DNA of 64,000 nt from Jeotgalibacillus soli. Its GTDB lineage: Bacteria; Bacillota; Bacilli; Bacillales; Jeotgalibacillaceae. How positions within the stretch are numbered: position 1 is the first letter of the stretch; each line of letters starts with the position of its first letter. Position numbers and translations under genes: made by a program. Shown piece after piece: positions 34,320 to 44,315 of this stretch. The stretch spans positions 16,538 to 80,537 of the forward strand of contig NZ_JXRP01000016.1 of assembly GCF_000829435.1 (NCBI RefSeq), given 5' to 3'. The notes beneath the pieces were generated by a model. It made no database searches, was not told the DNA's origin, and was given only the letters and a program-made list of their open reading frames with translations.

Positions 34320-35726
34320 GTGAGTGATAAGGATTTAATGAAAGCAATTGAGGAGATTACGGAAATTGCAAAGGGGTTTGGGCTTGATTTTTTTCCAATG
34401 AGATATGAAATTTGTCCGGCTTCAATTATATATACATTCGGTGCTTATGGAATGCCGACACGATTTTCTCATTGGAGCTTTGGAAAACAGTACCATCGCA
34501 TGAAGCTTCAGTATGACCTAGGTTTAAGCAAAATCTATGAACTTGTCATTAATTCAAATCCTTGCTACGCCTTCCTGCTGGATTCAAATTCATTGATTCA
34601 AAATAAGCTGATTGTTGCACATGTGCTTGCTCACTGTGATTTTTTCAAAAACAACATACGGTTCGCGCAAACAAAGAGAGATATGGTTAACAGCATGACG
34701 GCCACTGCTGAGAGAATACGAGCCTATGAGATGGAATTCGGAAAACGTGAAGTTGAGGAATTTCTTGATGCTGTACTTTCTATTGAAGAGCATGTTGATC
34801 CTTCTTTAATGAAGTCCAGCTTTGATTGGACAGCAGATGAATGGGAAACAGAAGAAATTGAAAAGAAAACTTCTCCATATGACGACTTATGGTCACTAGA
34901 TGATCCAAAGAAGCCAGCACAACGCCAGCGTGCAAGAAAAAAACCAATTCCTCCTGCACCTGAAAAGGATTTGATGTTATTTATTCAACAATATAGTCGT
35001 GAACTTGGAGAGTGGCAGCGTGATATCATGACCATGGTGAGGGAAGAGATGCTCTATTTTTGGCCGCAGCTAGAGACGAAAATTATGAACGAAGGCTGGG
35101 CTTCGTACTGGCATCAAAAAATTGTCAGAGAGCTTGATTTAACGAGTGGAGAAGCGATTGAGTTTGCTAAGCTCAATGCGAATGTTGTACAACCATCCAA
35201 AACAACCATTAATCCGTATTATTTGGGTATCAAGCTGTTTGAGCATATTGAGGAACGATGGAACAACCCTGATGAGGAGATGGTAAAAAGAGGGATCAAA
35301 CCAAATAGCGGCTTAGAAAAAATCTTTGAAGTAAGAGAAATGGAGTCCGATCAGTCATTTATTCGAAACTATTTAACAAAGGACTTTGTAGAGCAAGAAG
35401 ACATGTTTCTGTTTCAGCGTACCGGCCGAGATTACCGGATTGTGGATAAAGACTGGGAAAAGGTTAGAGATGAGCTTGTTGCTTCCAGAGTAAACGGGGG
35501 ATTTCCATACATTGTTGTAGAAGACGGTGACTATTTAAAAAACGGTGAGCTTTATCTTGTTCATAAATATGAAGGAACGGAGCTGGATCTTGAATACTTA
35601 GAACGAGTCATTCCACATGTTTATTATCTATGGGGACGTACGGTTCATCTTCAGACCGTTGTTGAAGAAAAGGGAGTTTGTTTTATTTATAATGGACGAT
35701 CCATGCAAAGGAAGCATTTACAGTGA
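34320..35726 (+). CDS. spoVR: stage V sporulation protein R (SpoVR)
   Basis: SpoVR/YcgB family protein (468 aa from GTG 34320) needed for spore cortex formation in B. subtilis (known). The family opening [25 protein letters not shown] is clear, as are [12 protein letters not shown] and the C-terminal [15 protein letters not shown] lies 9 bases before the GTG; the longer frame from 34293 lacks support. CATATACT at 34286-34293 is a rough sigma-E -10 match. It belongs functionally with prkA and yhbH. Confidence 0.94.
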   Translation: MSDKDLMKAIEEITEIAKGFGLDFFPMRYEICPASIIYTFGAYGMPTRFSHWSFGKQYHRMKLQYDLGLSKIYELVINSNPCYAFLLDSNSLIQNKLIVAHVLAHCDFFKNNIRFAQTKRDMVNSMTATAERIRAYEMEFGKREVEEFLDAVLSIEEHVDPSLMKSSFDWTADEWETEEIEKKTSPYDDLWSLDDPKKPAQRQRARKKPIPPAPEKDLMLFIQQYSRELGEWQRDIMTMVREEMLYFWPQLETKIMNEGWASYWHQKIVRELDLTSGEAIEFAKLNANVVQPSKTTINPYYLGIKLFEHIEERWNNPDEEMVKRGIKPNSGLEKIFEVREMESDQSFIRNYLTKDFVEQEDMFLFQRTGRDYRIVDKDWEKVRDELVASRVNGGFPYIVVEDGDYLKNGELYLVHKYEGTELDLEYLERVIPHVYYLWGRTVHLQTVVEEKGVCFIYNGRSMQRKHLQ

Positions 35727-35847
35727 AAAATTGTGAACGGAGACAGCCGCTGTCATCCGTTCTTTTTGTCATTTCTATTACAATGGAGCAATTCAGTAAG
35801 GACGTGAGCACATTAGTTGATCGGTAATAGAATTTGCGGTAAGATAT

Positions 35848-35863
35848 ATCTCGTATTCAAGAT
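35848..35863. promoter_or_regulatory. MhqR-like operator candidate
   Basis: ATCTCGTATTCAAGAT resembles the ATCTCGAATTCGAGAT-type box of the quinone-responsive MarR regulator MhqR (recalled). It lies about 80 bp upstream of the azoreductase start. Confidence 0.4.
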
Positions 35864-35875
35864 TATTGAATTGTT

Positions 35876-35903
35876 ATATTCGAATTATTAATAATTTGAA
35901 TAT
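35876..35903. promoter_or_regulatory. 28-bp near-perfect palindrome
   Basis: ATATTCGAATTATT and AATAATTTGAATAT are reverse complements except at one position. It lies 37 bp before the azoreductase ATG and is a second operator candidate. Confidence 0.5.
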
Positions 35904-35940
35904 ATTTTCACAAATTGCAATAAAAGGGAGAGTTTCATTC

Positions 35941-36579
35941 ATGAAAGTTTTAGTAGTAAAAGCAAACAATCGTCCGGCTGATCAAGCTGTGTCTACTCGC
36001 ATGCACGATCTATTTGTAGAGGAGCTTCAAAAAAATACCGAAATTACAATCGATTCAGTTGATTTATTTGCTGAAGAGCTTCCATATATCGGACAAGACT
36101 TCTTAACAGCACAATTCAAAACTGCTCAAAGTGAGCCGCTTACAGAAGCGGAAGATAAAGTACTAACAATTGCTAATGGTCACCTTGACCGTTTCAAAGC
36201 GGCAGACGTAGTGGTATTTGCATTCCCGCTGTGGAACTTCTCTGTACCAGCAGTACTTCACACATATGTTGACTACTTATTCCGTGCAGGAGATACATTC
36301 AGATACACTGCAGAAGGTGTTCAAGGTCTTATGGGAGACAAAAAAGCAATCATCTTGAATGCACGTGGCGGCGTCTACTCAGCTCCTGCTATGCAATCAC
36401 TTGAAATGAGCGCAAACTACATCCAAAATGCACTTGGTTTCTTCGGAATTCAAGATCAAACGGCTGTAATTATTGAAGGTCACAATCAATATCCTGACCG
36501 CGCTGAAGAAATTAAACAAGCTGGTTTTGACAAAGTTGTTGAAGCCGCAAAAGATCTTTCTGCAGTAGCAGCTAGATAA
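35941..36579 (+). CDS. FMN-dependent NADH-azoreductase
   Basis: AzoR-type flavoenzyme (212 aa) that reduces azo compounds and quinones. Motifs are FAFPLWNFSVPAVLHTYVDY (quinone/FMN pocket) and LNARGGVYS. AAAGGGAGAG precedes ATG 35941; the longer frame from 35866 has no start signal. Two palindromes upstream suggest control by a MarR-type, electrophile-sensing repressor, as for Bacillus azoR genes. Confidence 0.92.
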   Translation: MKVLVVKANNRPADQAVSTRMHDLFVEELQKNTEITIDSVDLFAEELPYIGQDFLTAQFKTAQSEPLTEAEDKVLTIANGHLDRFKAADVVVFAFPLWNFSVPAVLHTYVDYLFRAGDTFRYTAEGVQGLMGDKKAIILNARGGVYSAPAMQSLEMSANYIQNALGFFGIQDQTAVIIEGHNQYPDRAEEIKQAGFDKVVEAAKDLSAVAAR

Positions 36580-36591
36580 TTAAATTGAAAT

Positions 36592-36632
36592 GAAAAAGCA
36601 TCTCCCCGCTACAAGCGGGGAGATGCTTTTTC
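36592..36632. terminator. very strong bidirectional terminator
   Basis: AAAAAGCATCTCCCCGCT pairs perfectly with its complement around ACA, followed by T residues. Confidence 0.92.
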
Positions 36633-36637
36633 TTATT

Positions 36638-36727
36638 AGCTATGTTAAAGTCCATTGTTGATTTTTCGCGCGGCGTTGTTTGGAGCGGCTGCGTGCTACA
36701 ATCAGCAGACACGTTTAACAGAGCCTT
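36638..36727. repeat. internally deleted copy of the 24975-25160 repeat
   Basis: The first 29 bases are the exact reverse complement of 25132-25160. The other end (CAGCAGACACGTTTAACAGAGC) matches the reversed left margin of the long copy. The GC-rich centre is missing. Confidence 0.6.
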
Positions 36728-36731
36728 CTTA

Positions 36732-37748
36732 TTAAAAGTCTTTTAAAACAATTTTTCCAATGGTACTGCCTTCCTCAATCGCTGTATGGGCTTTCTTAAG
36801 CTGTTCAGCATTTATTGGAGATAATAGCTGTTTCAAGGTGGTGCGGATCTTTCCTTTGTCGACAAGAGATGCAACTGAATTTAATAGCTCGTGCTGCTTG
36901 ATCATCGTTGGAGTTTGATGCTTTGCTCGAGTAAACATAAATTCCCACGTGAAAGTAACGCTTTTATCTTTTAATGGATTAAGTGAAAGGGGCTGATCTG
37001 TCTCAACTATACTACAGATTGTACCTTCAGCTTCAATGGCTTCACTCATCGCTTCCCAGTGGGTATCCGTTGAATTTAAACAAAGAATATAAGGGATGTG
37101 GTCAAATCCAATATTCTTTAATTGAGTTGGAATTGATTCATGGTGATTGATCACATGATCTGCACCAAGTTCCTTTACCCAATCTGTTGTTTCTTTTCGA
37201 GAGGCTGTTGAGATGACAGTCAAACCTGCCCACTTAGCAAGCTGGATTGCAATTGAACCAACACCGCCGGCACCGCCGATGATAAGGATAGCTGGAGATT
37301 GATCACCTGTTGGAATTTGTGGAATTCTCATACGTTCAAATAATGCTTCCCATGCAGTAATCGTTGTTAAAGGAAGTGCAGCTGCTTCTTCGAAAGATAA
37401 GGATGAAGGCTTTTTACCAACAATTCGTTCATCAACCAGATGATACTCGCTGTATGTACCTGCACGTGTGATATCGCCGGCATAATATACCTCATCTCCA
37501 GGCTGAAATAAGGTGCAATCCTCCCCGACAGCTTCAACAATTCCTGAAGCATCCCAGCCTATAATCATCGGCTCTGATCCCTCCGCTTTTTTTGAATTGC
37601 GGATCTTTGTATCTACTGGATTCACAGAGATAGCTTGTATTGAAATTAGAAGGTCATGCCCTTTAGGAACAGGATTTTCAATTGTAAAATCGATTAAACT
37701 CTCTTCATTATTAATTGGCAAAGACTGAAAATATCCGACCGCTTTCAT
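36732..37748 (-). CDS. zinc-type alcohol dehydrogenase-like quinone reductase
   Basis: Medium-chain dehydrogenase/reductase (338 aa) of the quinone oxidoreductase branch. It has SVNPVDTKIR near residue 45, GWDASGIVEAVG, and the nucleotide-binding motif GGAGGVGSIAIQLAK near residue 158. The structural zinc Cys cluster of true alcohol dehydrogenases is absent, as in the QOR and YogA-like groups. AAGGAGG precedes the ATG. Probable NADPH-dependent enone or quinone reduction. Confidence 0.88.
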   Translation of the reverse strand: MKAVGYFQSLPINNEESLIDFTIENPVPKGHDLLISIQAISVNPVDTKIRNSKKAEGSEPMIIGWDASGIVEAVGEDCTLFQPGDEVYYAGDITRAGTYSEYHLVDERIVGKKPSSLSFEEAAALPLTTITAWEALFERMRIPQIPTGDQSPAILIIGGAGGVGSIAIQLAKWAGLTVISTASRKETTDWVKELGADHVINHHESIPTQLKNIGFDHIPYILCLNSTDTHWEAMSEAIEAEGTICSIVETDQPLSLNPLKDKSVTFTWEFMFTRAKHQTPTMIKQHELLNSVASLVDKGKIRTTLKQLLSPINAEQLKKAHTAIEEGSTIGKIVLKDF

Positions 37749-37990
37749 TAACCATTCCTCCTTGTATTTGTTTTGTTTTACTATACACTAAAAGCATTTG
37801 AACAGAAAAGCAGAATAGCTTGAGAAATAATCCTTTAGCCTGTATTTATTCTGAGTAAATTCTCGTATAATTCTTCTATTCGTGTAAAAAATGCGAAGAT
37901 ATAGCTCACCTTATGGGACGGAATTTTTCTCTTTTTGAAGAATAGAATTTTGTAGGGAGAGCTATGTTAAATCATAATGAGGTGAGTTAT

Positions 37991-38818
37991 TTGGATTTAT
38001 GGTCAATATTAGTTGGTATCATTTTGGGCATTGTAGAGGGATTGACGGAATTTGCTCCGGTATCTTCAACAGGGCATATGATTATTGTGGATGATTTATG
38101 GTTAAATACTAAAGAGATTTTTTCACCGGGCGTTGCCAATACGTTCAAAATTGTCGTTCAGCTTGGATCCATTCTAGCGGTGATCGTTGTATTTTGGGAT
38201 CGATTATGGTCATTGATTGGAGTAGGAAAAGCAGGAGCTGAGAAAGGACCTTCCTTAAGATTGCCAATGGTCATTGTAGGGTTAATTCCAGCGGCTGTGT
38301 TAGGCTTTATGTTTGAGGATTTTATTGATAAGCATTTATTTTCCATTGAAACGGTATTAATTGGTCTTATCGCTGGCTCTGTATTGATGATCGCGGCAGA
38401 CATCATACATAAGAAAAGAAAGAATGTTACTCAAACTGTAGATCAGTTAACGTATCGTCAAGCATTGATTGTAGGACTATTCCAATGTATAGCACTTTGG
38501 CCGGGTTTTTCTCGTTCAGGCTCCACGATTTCTGGAGGCGTTATTCTCGGCATTAGCCACCGAGCTTCCGCTGATTTTACATTTATCATGGCGGTACCGA
38601 TTATGCTTGGCGCGAGTGCAGTATCGTTAGTGAAAAACTGGTCTTACATGACACCAGAAGTCATTCCATTTTTTGTTGCAGGCTTTATAAGTGCATTTTT
38701 ATTTGCACTGATTTCGATTCGCTTTTTCTTAACTTTAATTAGCAGAATACAGCTTGTACCGTTTGCGATCTACCGTCTTGTATTAGCGTTTGTGCTAATT
38801 GTGTTGGTATACATGTAA
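37991..38818 (+). CDS. uppP: undecaprenyl-diphosphatase UppP (BacA family)
   Basis: Membrane enzyme that recycles undecaprenyl pyrophosphate for cell wall synthesis and gives bacitracin tolerance. The two signature motifs are present: GIVEGLTEFAPVSSTGHM near the N terminus and FSRSGSTISGG in the middle; about eight helices. GAGGTG lies 6 bases before TTG 37991, giving the family-like start (M)DLWSILVGII (275 aa). An in-frame ATG at 37964 with GGGAGAG upstream would add 9 residues. Confidence 0.92.
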   Translation: MDLWSILVGIILGIVEGLTEFAPVSSTGHMIIVDDLWLNTKEIFSPGVANTFKIVVQLGSILAVIVVFWDRLWSLIGVGKAGAEKGPSLRLPMVIVGLIPAAVLGFMFEDFIDKHLFSIETVLIGLIAGSVLMIAADIIHKKRKNVTQTVDQLTYRQALIVGLFQCIALWPGFSRSGSTISGGVILGISHRASADFTFIMAVPIMLGASAVSLVKNWSYMTPEVIPFFVAGFISAFLFALISIRFFLTLISRIQLVPFAIYRLVLAFVLIVLVYM

Positions 38819-38863
38819 GTCAGGCTGCAATCTTAAGCACGGCCACTTTATTTCATGTTGAAT

Positions 38864-38912
38864 AAAAAAGACAAGGAGGGGCTGCCAGTTGGCAGTCTCT
38901 CCTTGTCTTTTA
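38864..38912. terminator. bidirectional terminator between uppP and dedA-like genes
   Basis: AAAAGACAAGGAG...CTGCC pairs with GGCAG...CTCCTTGTCTTTT. It ends at the stop codon of the DedA gene. Confidence 0.9.
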
Positions 38913-39524
38913 TGCTGAATGCTTTTTTCTTTTACGAATATACCAAATAACAACGAGAATACCTGTCATTGCAATCAAGGCATAGGCAACGTTTGAATAA
39001 ACATCCATAAAGGAAAGGATATCTTCCCATGACTCACCCAATCGAGCTCCTAAAATGACTAATATTGTATTCCATATGATCGTTCCAAGTGTAGTAAATA
39101 CCAGGAATAAAATAAACGGCATGTTGGACATCCCGGCCGGAATGGAGATAAGGCTGCGAATCAGCGGCACCATACGACAGAAAAATACCGTCCAAATTCC
39201 GTAACGGTCAAACCAGGCATCTGCTTTATATAAATCTTCTCTTTTTAAACGGAGGATATTTCCATAGCGGTCAATAATTTTTTCAAGCCGCTTAACGTCT
39301 ACTAATAAGCCAAGACCATATAATGCAACAGCTCCAGCAACTGATCCGGCAGTTGAAGCGATGATGACGCCTAAAACAGTTAAATCAGTTTGAGTCGTCA
39401 TAAAACCACCAAAAGTTAAGATAACTTCTGAGGGAATGGGAGGGAAAAGGTTTTCAAGAGCAATCATTAAGAAAATCCCGAAATATCCAAATTCCTCCAT
39501 AAAAGATAAAATCCATTCTTGCAT
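38910..39524 (-). CDS. DedA-family membrane protein
   Basis: 204-aa integral membrane protein of the DedA/SNARE-associated family, several members of which flip undecaprenyl phosphate or phospholipids. Family motifs are ENLFPPIPSEVILTFGGF near residue 25 and FFCRMVPLIRSLISIPAGM near 115. GAAGGA precedes the ATG. It is convergent with uppP, whose product makes undecaprenyl phosphate, so both may serve the same lipid-carrier cycle (inference). Confidence 0.9.
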   Translation of the reverse strand: MQEWILSFMEEFGYFGIFLMIALENLFPPIPSEVILTFGGFMTTQTDLTVLGVIIASTAGSVAGAVALYGLGLLVDVKRLEKIIDRYGNILRLKREDLYKADAWFDRYGIWTVFFCRMVPLIRSLISIPAGMSNMPFILFLVFTTLGTIIWNTILVILGARLGESWEDILSFMDVYSNVAYALIAMTGILVVIWYIRKRKKHSA

Positions 39525-39607
39525 ACTTGTCCTTCACGTCCTTTCCAATTGATTATACGTTACAAATAAGGGAGGAACCACTTATGTAATAAAACGTAAT
39601 GTTAAAT

Positions 39608-40438
39608 TTACAAATCGTTCTGCTGTTGTTCGATCGTTTGACATTCGTGTAATCGCTCAAGCACTCGTCTTTTCTGATAAAGCATTGCACCGGTTTCAGC
39701 GATATCGTGAATCATCGTTCTGTTGGCAAAAGCCCCAAAGATCATACCTGCTATTGGAACAAGCTGAAATAGTTTCTTCCATCCGATTGAATCACGGTAG
39801 GTAAAGACAACTTCACGCCACCCTTGAAGCAGAGACATCATTTCCTTCGGACGTTCCTTTTGATCGACAAGCGACATTAAATCGTTTAATACAGCTTGTT
39901 TTCCTATGATATCAGATGATGCAAATTGAAGGCATTTAATAATAAAAATTCGTTCTGTTTTTTCGGTTGGATCGTATCCATATGAGACCGCAATATCCTG
40001 CAAGGTTTTAAATGATAATCCTAATAACAGAGGGATGTCTGCAGCGAGTGTAAATAATCCGCCAATTCCAGTAGATGCACCCTGTGCAGTGGCAATATTC
40101 CCGCTGGACTGGCGGAGTCCTTTAGCTACTGTGTTCATGGTTTCAATTGAAACATGTTTAAAATCTGCAAGGGCTTCAATCGCATGATTAGGCGTTTTAT
40201 CATTAATTTTTTTAATGATGCCAGATTGATTTGTTAAATATTTTCCTCCATTTTGGACAAAGTGCCCGACCTCGTCTAACAAGAGGCCGATTTTTTCCTG
40301 AAGCTTTTGTGGTGTAAATCGGTCAAGCAGCTTGAAAGGCAGGCGGCTGACTTTTTCCCAAAACCAAAGACCTCCTTGATCCTTTTCCCATTTTTCTATT
40401 GAGTCTAAATAGGCGTATAGCTCTACGCGAGATTCCAT
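39608..40438 (-). CDS. EcsC-family protein
   Basis: 276-aa protein of the EcsC family (named from the Ecs ABC transporter operon; function unknown). Mostly helical, with one hydrophobic Gly/Ala-rich central stretch (TAQGASTGIGGLFTLAADIP) and LVPIAGMIFGAFANR near the C terminus, both typical of the family. GGGG precedes the ATG at 40438. No ecsA or ecsB genes are adjacent. Confidence 0.87.
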   Translation of the reverse strand: MESRVELYAYLDSIEKWEKDQGGLWFWEKVSRLPFKLLDRFTPQKLQEKIGLLLDEVGHFVQNGGKYLTNQSGIIKKINDKTPNHAIEALADFKHVSIETMNTVAKGLRQSSGNIATAQGASTGIGGLFTLAADIPLLLGLSFKTLQDIAVSYGYDPTEKTERIFIIKCLQFASSDIIGKQAVLNDLMSLVDQKERPKEMMSLLQGWREVVFTYRDSIGWKKLFQLVPIAGMIFGAFANRTMIHDIAETGAMLYQKRRVLERLHECQTIEQQQNDL

Positions 40439-40611
40439 TTTATCATCCCCTATTTTATCTTTATTAAAACTATTTAAATGAGGTAGAATATTTATTCAAC
40501 TTTATCACTTTTTGAAAAAATCACCTAATATGGAGCTAATAAAAAGCAGTGCCTTGTGCTGATTCCCCATGCAGGAGAAGATATTCAATTTAAGGATTCT
40601 AAATAGAAATA

Positions 40612-40647
40612 AAAAATCAAAGCTGTCAGCGCAGCTTTGATTTTTTA
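40612..40647 (-). terminator. terminator overlapping the coding end
   Basis: AAAATCAAAGCTG pairs with CAGCTTTGATTTT and carries A/T tracts on both sides. The stop of the 98-aa gene lies in the loop. Confidence 0.88.
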
Positions 40648-40922
40648 TTTACTTTACGTCCATCCATCTTTTGAAGCAGCCAGACAAAAATGCCGCTCAA
40701 TAATAAAACGATCCCGGTAAGAACGAGCATGGCATGAAGATAAAGAGTCAGGCTTGCAGCGTCGATACTAATGGAGGAAGCTAACGAACTTGTAATGGGA
40801 TACAGCAGAATAGTTAGGGTCATAATTGCACCATATTTTAATCTTCTTTTAACTTGCTGCTGTGTTTTTCGAAGGGAGATAATGAGGACTATGAACCCAA
40901 GTCCAAATATAATGGTTTCCAT
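40626..40922 (-). CDS. small membrane protein, three helices
   Basis: 98-residue protein with hydrophobic segments at about residues 3-17, 30-50 and 60-83 and a strongly basic C terminus (DGRKVNKKSK). AAAGGAG lies 8 bases before the ATG. No characterised family is recognised. It ends inside its own terminator. Confidence 0.7.
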   Translation of the reverse strand: METIIFGLGFIVLIISLRKTQQQVKRRLKYGAIMTLTILLYPITSSLASSISIDAASLTLYLHAMLVLTGIVLLLSGIFVWLLQKMDGRKVNKKSKLR

Positions 40923-41172
40923 AAAAAGGCTCCTTTAATAACAGTTATGTCTATTGTAGCATGAGTTAATTGGGAGAACGATAGAAAAAACCAGCATTCA
41001 TTAAGCTTGATGTCCTAATAGATTTCAATTCACTTAAAACAAAACGCCATTAAACAAAATAATCATGATACCGAAGGGGAGAGGAGGAATTCGTTTTATC
41101 TAACTTTAGCCGCATATAAAAGCGTGTATAATAAAATATCTTTCATGATCATGACCAGTCTAAAAAGTTATA

Positions 41173-41205
41173 TAAAAAACACCTTAGTAAAAGGGCTAAG
41201 GTGTC
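41173..41205 (-). terminator. terminator of the SulP gene
   Basis: ACACCTTAG pairs with CTAAGGTGT and a T tract follows on the minus strand. The rest of 40923-41172 shows no gene. Confidence 0.88.
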
Positions 41206-41210
41206 TTACA

Positions 41211-42686
41211 TTAATGTTCTGAAGCTTTTGCCCTGGGCTTATCGTAAACAGACAAGCGTTCGAGGAGCTCCGAGCTGTCTTTGTTCAAGCCTGTAAGCGT
41301 TACTTTTACGCCTTGCTTTTTCATTTTTAAGGCGACTTTGTCAATCGTGTGAATGGCTGAATCATCCCATAAATGGGCTCTAGAGAAGTTGAACTCAACG
41401 ATTGTAATGCCATCTAAATCATAGTCAACAGCGTTCATAAATCCTGTAACGGAGGCAAAGAATATTTGGCCTTCAATTTGGTAATAAACTTTAGATGCTT
41501 CTGGTTCAATACGTTTATCTACGTAAACCTTAGAAATTTTAGCCGCAAAGAAAATAGCACTAAGCAGAACCCCTGCGAATACACCAAGAGAAAGATCATG
41601 CGTTAATACAACGGTTACGACGGTTACGATCATGACGGCTGCATCTGTTTTTGGGACTTTATGCAGACGAGCAACGGAGCCCCAGTCAAACGTTCCAATC
41701 GATACCATAATCATAACTCCGACCAGCACGGCCATTGGAATTTGGACGACCACATCATTTAATAAAATGATTAATCCCATTAAAACAACCCCTGCAGTAA
41801 AGGAGGATAATCGACCGCGCCCGCCTGACTTTACATTAATGACGGCTTGTCCAATCATCGCACAGCCTGCCATTCCGCCAAAGCACCCAGTTACCATATT
41901 CGCAATCCCTTGACCACGTGCTTCTTTATTTTTATCACTTGGTGTATCTGTCATATCATCGACGATTTGAGCTGTAAGTAATGACTCAAGCAACCCAACG
42001 ATCGCAAGTGAAATGGAATACGGAAGAATAATCATTAATGTTTCTAGATTAAAAGGAACATCAGGAATGAAAAACGATGGGAGTGCCTGTGTTAATGTTC
42101 CCATATCTCCAACTGTTTTGACTGAAATGCCAGTTGCCATAACAAAAACCGTAATGACAATGATGGCGACGAGAGGGGAAGGGACTGCACGAAACACTCT
42201 AGGGAGCAAATAAATGATTCCTAAAGAAGCTGCTACAAGAGCGTACATAACCCAGGTAGCGTCCACAAATTGATCGAGCTGTGCCATGAAAATAAGAATA
42301 GCAAGCGCATTGACAAATCCAATCATCACGGAATTCGGAATGAACCTCATAAGCTTTCCAAGTTTCATTACACCCATGAAAAATTGAATGATTCCTGTTA
42401 AAATGGTAGCGGCGAATAAATACTGTAAGCCATGATCCGCCACAAGTGTAACCATCAGTAAGGCCATGGCGCCTGTTGCACCAGAAATCATCCCCGGTCT
42501 TCCGCCTACGAATGCAATAACGACAGCAATACAAAAGGCAGCATAAAGACCCACCATTGGATCGACTCCTGCGATAATGGAGAATGCGATGGCTTCGGGG
42601 ATTAAAGCAAGTGCAACAAGAATTCCCGACATAATATCACCTCTGATATTACCGAACCATTCCTGTTTAAGTTGTTCTGTGAACAA
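41211..42686 (-). CDS. SulP-family anion transporter with STAS domain
   Basis: SLC26/SulP permease (491 aa) for sulfate, bicarbonate or another inorganic anion. It has 10-14 membrane segments, the family motif [25 protein letters not shown] near the N terminus, and a cytoplasmic STAS domain in the last 100 residues. GAGGTG lies 6 bases before TTG 42686, giving (M)[12 protein letters not shown]; a GTG 15 codons upstream has no support. Divergent from a universal stress gene, a pairing common in Bacillaceae (recalled). Confidence 0.88.
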   Translation of the reverse strand: MFTEQLKQEWFGNIRGDIMSGILVALALIPEAIAFSIIAGVDPMVGLYAAFCIAVVIAFVGGRPGMISGATGAMALLMVTLVADHGLQYLFAATILTGIIQFFMGVMKLGKLMRFIPNSVMIGFVNALAILIFMAQLDQFVDATWVMYALVAASLGIIYLLPRVFRAVPSPLVAIIVITVFVMATGISVKTVGDMGTLTQALPSFFIPDVPFNLETLMIILPYSISLAIVGLLESLLTAQIVDDMTDTPSDKNKEARGQGIANMVTGCFGGMAGCAMIGQAVINVKSGGRGRLSSFTAGVVLMGLIILLNDVVVQIPMAVLVGVMIMVSIGTFDWGSVARLHKVPKTDAAVMIVTVVTVVLTHDLSLGVFAGVLLSAIFFAAKISKVYVDKRIEPEASKVYYQIEGQIFFASVTGFMNAVDYDLDGITIVEFNFSRAHLWDDSAIHTIDKVALKMKKQGVKVTLTGLNKDSSELLERLSVYDKPRAKASEH

Positions 42687-42992
42687 ATAAAACACCTCTT
42701 CCTTATTTAGTTGTATGATTTGACTTTTCACTCTCAGAAAAGTCGGGTCCGTTTATAACTGAACGATTATAGCATAATAAAAAATAATAATAGAATGAAT
42801 GAAAGCGTATAAATAATAGATATACTTTTAATATCTCTATTTATCTTCTTTTTTCTTATAAGTTCAAGAAAAAAATATTTTAAAAATAAAAGATTTTTCT
42901 GATAATAAGGATGAGGATCTACTCTTAAGCATGATACGATGAAATAGATTAATTCCTATTCAAAAGTAGTAGAAAGAAGAGGAGGTGTTTAC

Positions 42993-43412
42993 GTGTTTTA
43001 AAAAATTTTACTTGCTTCAGATGGATCAGTGCACGCTATCCGAGCGGTAGAAAAAACAGCTTATCTAGCTTCAGTGATATCAGAAGCAACAGTAACTGTT
43101 CTCTATGTTGGTGGAAGTGAACAGTCAAAACCGGATGTCCTTTCTAACCAGAATTCTATTTCAATTGAAGGAAAAAGAAAGGAACGCCTGCATAAAACAG
43201 AAGAGTTCTTGATTAAACAGGGAGTATCTTATTCAGTAACGATATAAAAAGGAGAACTAGGACCGATAATTATAAACTATGCAAATCAAGAGCCGTATGA
43301 TCTTGTTGTAATTGGAAGCAGCGGGTTAAACCGTTTACAAGAATTTGTGCTGGGCAGCGTAAGTCACAAAGTAGCGAAGCGAGTAGATTGTCCTGTTATG
43401 ATTATTAAATAA
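42993..43412 (+). pseudogene. universal stress protein gene with two in-frame TAA
   Basis: GGAGGTG precedes GTG 42993, and the frame reads (M)F-stop-KILLASDGSVHAIRAVEK..., continuing to SVTI, a second TAA at 43245-43247, then KGELGPIIINYANQ...VVIGSSGLNRLQEFVLGSVSHKVAKRVDCPVMIIK and the stop at 43410. The ATP-binding G-x2-G-x9-G-S motif of UspA is intact, and there are no frameshifts over 139 codons. Two stops in an otherwise clean gene indicate recent loss. Confidence 0.87.
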
Positions 43413-43447
43413 AACAAACTGCCTATAATACTCGGCAGTTTGTTTTT
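43413..43447. terminator. bidirectional terminator
   Basis: ACAAACTGCC pairs with GGCAGTTTGT, followed by T residues. It lies between the usp pseudogene and the convergent cation exporter. Confidence 0.9.
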
Positions 43448-44315
43448 ACAGATCCGGTTCAATATGCACGTGAACCTGGCAATAAGGGTGGTTTTGCTTA
43501 ACTTTTTGTTCAATTTTCTCAGTAATATCATGGCTTTCAATGACATTTAAATTTGGATCAACCGTGATCGTTAAATCAATAAAAATGATGTTGCCATGTG
43601 AACGTCCTTTAATATCCTGAATCGATCGGATACCTGGAATGTCGTGAATGCTTTCGGTAATGGTATCTACCTCTCCACGATCAAAACCGTCCGTGAGGGT
43701 ATGAATGGCATCTTTAAAAATGGTAATGGCTGTTTTTAAAATGATGGCACCCACAATGAACGCGGCTAATGGATCCAGCCAGGAAAAACCGGCAATACTC
43801 CCGAAGATCCCAATGGATGCACCGATACTGACTAGTGCATCTGCTCGATTATCCTGAGCGGCCGCAAATAGAGAGGAGCTATTAATGCTTTTCGATAAAT
43901 TTAAGTTATATCGGTAGACAACAAACATAATACCAGCGCTTAATATTGCCACCCATCCTGCTAGAATTGTTGGCGGCTCAGCTGCACCACCTTCTAGTAA
44001 TACGCTGCCGGCTTGAACAAGAACCTGTATAGCGACGACTGTCATAATAAAAGCAGCAATTAAAGTCGCAATGGATTCCGCTCTCATATGTCCATAGTGA
44101 TGGTTTTGATCAGGTGGTTTGCGAGAAATTTTTAACCCAATTAATACAGCTACTGAAACAACGACATCTGTTGTATTGTTCAGACCGTCTGCTCGCAAGG
44201 CTTCAGAACCTGTTAGGGTACCCACGATCAACTTCATAACAGCAAGAGCAATGTATGTAAATATACTAATCCATGCTCCTCGTTCTCCACGTTTTAAATT
44301 ATCATAAAGATCCAT
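43446..44315 (-). CDS. cation diffusion facilitator transporter
   Basis: CDF-family divalent metal/H+ antiporter (289 aa), closest in style to the Bacillus manganese exporters MneP/MneS. Six membrane helices, the ADGLNNTTD motif in helix 2 and HHYGHMRAES after helix 3, the DALVSIGAS helix 5 motif, and a C-terminal cytoplasmic ferredoxin-like domain ending in CQVHVHIEP. The metal specificity is inferred from family resemblance only. Confidence 0.88.
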   Translation of the reverse strand: MDLYDNLKRGERGAWISIFTYIALAVMKLIVGTLTGSEALRADGLNNTTDVVVSVAVLIGLKISRKPPDQNHHYGHMRAESIATLIAAFIMTVVAIQVLVQAGSVLLEGGAAEPPTILAGWVAILSAGIMFVVYRYNLNLSKSINSSSLFAAAQDNRADALVSIGASIGIFGSIAGFSWLDPLAAFIVGAIILKTAITIFKDAIHTLTDGFDRGEVDTITESIHDIPGIRSIQDIKGRSHGNIIFIDLTITVDPNLNVIESHDITEKIEQKVKQNHPYCQVHVHIEPDL

